A stretch of 38,430 bases of DNA from Rodentibacter heidelbergensis (GTDB lineage: Bacteria; Pseudomonadota; Gammaproteobacteria; Enterobacterales; Pasteurellaceae), in the NCBI RefSeq assembly GCF_002000125.1, contig NZ_MLHH01000022.1, positions 1 through 38,430 of the forward strand, written 5' to 3'. Both the position numbers and the translations under genes were made by a program. Below, piece by piece: positions 36,118 to 38,430 of the stretch. Every line of letters begins with the position of its first letter. Position 1 is the first letter of the stretch. The notes under the pieces are model-generated. The model did no database searches. It saw only the letters and a list, made by a program, of their open reading frames with translations, and was not told the origin of the DNA.

Positions 36118-36698
36118 TGACTACGCTACTTATCGTCATCAGCCTACTCGCCTTGATTTTTGGTGCGATTTTAGGCATCGCTTCCTTAAAATTAAAGGTG
36201 GAAGCCGATCCTGTCGTAGAAAAAATTGATGCCATATTGCCCCAAAGCCAATGCGGTCAGTGCGGTTACCCCGGCTGTAAACCCTACGCCGAGGCAATCT
36301 GTAACGGTGATGTGATCACAAAATGTATTCCGGGTGGACAGCCTACCGTGGTAAAAATTGCAGAAATTTTAGGTGTCGATGTGCCAGCAATGGACGGCGT
36401 TGAAGAGCCTATCGAAATGGTGGCGATCATTGATGAAAATATGTGTATTGGTTGCACCAAATGTATCCAAGCCTGTCCGGTGGATGCCATTATTGGGACA
36501 AATAAAGCCATGCATACCGTTATTCCTGATCTTTGCACAGGTTGTGAACTTTGTGTCGCCCCCTGCCCAACGGATTGTATTTCGATGATTCCGGTAAAAA
36601 AAGATCTTAACAGTTGGGATTGGAAATTTGATGCAAAATTAGTCATTCCGGTCATGAATGTGAACGGTAGTGAAAAAAAATGGGTTGTGGGGGAATAA
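36117..36698 (+). CDS. rsxB: Rsx/Rnf electron transport complex subunit B
   Basis: 193 residues. An N-terminal membrane anchor (about 1-25) is followed by the RnfB 4Fe-4S motif [16 protein letters not shown] (46-61) and two ferredoxin-type clusters, [16 protein letters not shown] and [16 protein letters not shown] (about 112-160). It links soluble donors to the membrane complex. It begins on the last base of the mini-gene stop, with AGGAAAAAG upstream, and rsxC follows directly. Confidence 0.96.
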   Translation: MTTLLIVISLLALIFGAILGIASLKLKVEADPVVEKIDAILPQSQCGQCGYPGCKPYAEAICNGDVITKCIPGGQPTVVKIAEILGVDVPAMDGVEEPIEMVAIIDENMCIGCTKCIQACPVDAIIGTNKAMHTVIPDLCTGCELCVAPCPTDCISMIPVKKDLNSWDWKFDAKLVIPVMNVNGSEKKWVVGE

Positions 36699-38430
36699 AT
36701 GGCGGACGTATTATCTCGTTTTAATTCCGGTAAGATTTGGGATTTCAAAGGGGGAATTCATCCACCTGAAATGAAAGATCAATCTAATCATCAACCGCTT
36801 CAATCGCTTCCTTTAAGTTCGGATTTTTATATTCCGCTCAAACAGCACGCCGGACTTGCCGGCAATGTATTAGTGAGCGTTGGCGATTATGTTTTAAAAG
36901 GCCAGCCCTTAACACAAGGTGACGGTCTACGCATTCTGCCGGTTCATGCGCCCACTTCCGGTACGATTAAAGCCATTAGCCCTTATGTTGCAGCTCACCC
37001 CTCAGGATTGGATGAACCGACTATTCATTTACAAGCCGATGGACTGGATCAAGCTATTAAATCCCACCCCATTGAGGACTTTCTGACACTCACTCCGGAG
37101 CAATTGATTGAAAAAATTTACCTTGCCGGGATCGCAGGTTTAGGGGGTGCCGTCTTCCCTACTGCGGCAAAAATTCAATCTGCCGAGAAAAAAGTGAAAC
37201 TGCTCATCATTAATGGTGCAGAATGTGAACCCTATATCACCTGTGATGATCGCCTGATGCGAGAACGTGCCGATGAAATTATTGAAGGGGTGCGTATTTT
37301 ACGTTATATCCTCCGCCCTGAGAAAGTGGTGATCGCCATTGAAGACAATAAACCTGAAGCGATCGACGCCATCAATAACGCACTGCATGGCGCTAATGAT
37401 ATTGAAGTGCGTGTTATTCCAACAAAATATCCCTCAGGTGCAGCTAAACAACTCATTTATTTGCTCACCGGTATGGAAGTCCCAAGTGGTGAACGTTCCT
37501 CCAGTATTGGTGTGTTAATGCACAACATTGGCACCGTATTTGCCATAAAAAGAGCGGTCATCAATGACGAGCCGTTAATTGAACGAGTGGTTACCCTCAC
37601 GGGTAATAAAATCCAACAAAAAGGCAATTATTGGGTACGCCTTGGCACACCTATTCATCACGCACTTCGTCACACCGGTTATCAACTTGATGAGCGTTTT
37701 CCTGTTTTTGCAGGTGGGCCAATGATGGGACTGGCATTGCCTAATCTCAATGCACCGGTTACCAAAATCGTCAATTGCCTACTCGCCCCGGATTATTTTG
37801 AATATGCCGAACCCGAAGCGGAGCAAGCCTGTATCCGTTGTTCCAGTTGTTCTGATGCCTGCCCGGTTAACCTTATGCCACAGCAACTTTATTGGTTTGC
37901 ACGCAGTGAAGATCATAAGAAATCGGAAGAATATGCCTTAAAAGATTGCATTGAATGTGGGGTTTGTGCTTATGTTTGCCCAAGTCACATTCCACTTATT
38001 CAATATTTCCGCCAAGAAAAAGCCAAAATTTGGCAACTGAAAGAAAAACAAAAGAAATCCGATGAAGCCAAAATTCGCTTTGAAGCCAAACAAGCCCGTA
38101 TGGCACGGGAAGAACAAGAGCGCAAAGCCCGTTCACAACGTGCAGCCCAAGCCCGCCGTGAAGAATTAGCCAAAACCCAAGGTGAAGATCCGGTGAAAGC
38201 GGCACTTGAACGTTTAAAAGCGAAAAAAGCAACGGCCACAGAAACGACACAAGTTAAAACCATCAACACGGAAAAAGGGGAAATTTTACCGGATAACACC
38301 GATATGATGGCATTGCGTAAAGCCCGCCGTCTGGCTCGTCAGCAAAAGGAAGAAAGTGAAAATCACTCAATTGAGCAAGAAACTTCATCACAAAAAACGC
38401 AAGAAAATTTAACCGCACTTGATCCGAAAA
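36699..38430 (+). CDS. rsxC: Rsx/Rnf electron transport complex subunit C (partial)
   Basis: 577 residues visible, cut by the right edge. It has the RnfC N-terminal domain (GGIHPPEMK), [12 protein letters not shown] (glycine-rich NADH-binding loop) and [15 protein letters not shown] (FMN site). Two 4Fe-4S motifs follow, [17 protein letters not shown] and [17 protein letters not shown] (about 375-430). After that the chain becomes Lys/Arg/Glu/Ala-rich, as in the long repetitive tails of gamma-proteobacterial RsxC. An uptake sequence lies in the tail (38412-38420). Confidence 0.95.
   Translation, partial: MADVLSRFNSGKIWDFKGGIHPPEMKDQSNHQPLQSLPLSSDFYIPLKQHAGLAGNVLVSVGDYVLKGQPLTQGDGLRILPVHAPTSGTIKAISPYVAAHPSGLDEPTIHLQADGLDQAIKSHPIEDFLTLTPEQLIEKIYLAGIAGLGGAVFPTAAKIQSAEKKVKLLIINGAECEPYITCDDRLMRERADEIIEGVRILRYILRPEKVVIAIEDNKPEAIDAINNALHGANDIEVRVIPTKYPSGAAKQLIYLLTGMEVPSGERSSSIGVLMHNIGTVFAIKRAVINDEPLIERVVTLTGNKIQQKGNYWVRLGTPIHHALRHTGYQLDERFPVFAGGPMMGLALPNLNAPVTKIVNCLLAPDYFEYAEPEAEQACIRCSSCSDACPVNLMPQQLYWFARSEDHKKSEEYALKDCIECGVCAYVCPSHIPLIQYFRQEKAKIWQLKEKQKKSDEAKIRFEAKQARMAREEQERKARSQRAAQARREELAKTQGEDPVKAALERLKAKKATATETTQVKTINTEKGEILPDNTDMMALRKARRLARQQKEESENHSIEQETSSQKTQENLTALDPK

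Overview
The window comes from a Pasteurellaceae chromosome of the Haemophilus / Aggregatibacter / Pasteurella type. At least 17 copies of the 9-base Haemophilus-type DNA uptake sequence (AAGTGCGGT or its complement) are spread over it. Most proteins are recognisable gamma-proteobacterial orthologues, and the sequence is AT-rich. I cannot fix the species from sequence alone.

Layout. (1) 1-1324: the 5' end of a large surface adhesin gene (minus strand, runs off the left edge), preceded by a structured leader with three hairpins, one a strong intrinsic terminator, and a C9/G9 homopolymer. (2) 1325-1832: rnpB (RNase P RNA) with promoter and terminator, divergent from azoR. (3) 2646-4922: two adjacent toxin-antitoxin modules, RelBE-like and HipBA; HipBA has four operators exactly 28 bp apart. 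(4) 4946-10097: a TrpR-type promoter and trpE-trpG-(tautomerase)-trpD-trpCF; trpBA are not here. (5) 10296-14969: an L-lactate uptake and oxidation operon, lldP-lutABC (minus), with a consensus CRP site upstream. (6) 15073-23937: a housekeeping block whose content resembles the E. coli fabA-ycbZ-matP / yccX / yccT / yccS neighbourhood: fabA, Lon-like ycbZ, matP, cspD, the yqcC-truC-yoaH operon, acylphosphatase, ytfE, a DUF2057 periplasmic protein and a YccS-type membrane protein. (7) 23966-32089: a defence island, hsdM-hsdS-prrC-rhuM-hsdR. (8) 32166-35240: folC, accD and truA (minus). (9) 35385 to the right edge: rsxA, a 27-codon membrane mini-gene, rsxB and the start of rsxC.

The most interesting part is the defence island. 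It is a type IC (EcoR124I-like) restriction-modification system carrying PrrC, the anticodon nuclease that guards such systems, with its Arg-Glu-His triad intact. A RhuM-family protein, absent from the classical E. coli prr locus as I know it, sits between prrC and hsdR. The specificity gene carries two separate slippage-prone elements: a three-copy 12-bp TSEL repeat in the spacer region, equivalent to the TAEL repeat that sets the gap in EcoR124I-type target sites, and 29 codons later a G8 tract at which any one-base slip ends the protein after about half its length. The locus could therefore switch both target spacing and S-subunit form while carrying a suicide back-up.

Second in interest is the adhesin leader, which combines a poly-G tract, a premature terminator and a competing hairpin. 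Small genes easily missed are yoaH (53 aa) and the 27-aa membrane peptide between rsxA and rsxB. No tRNA, CRISPR array or insertion sequence was seen.
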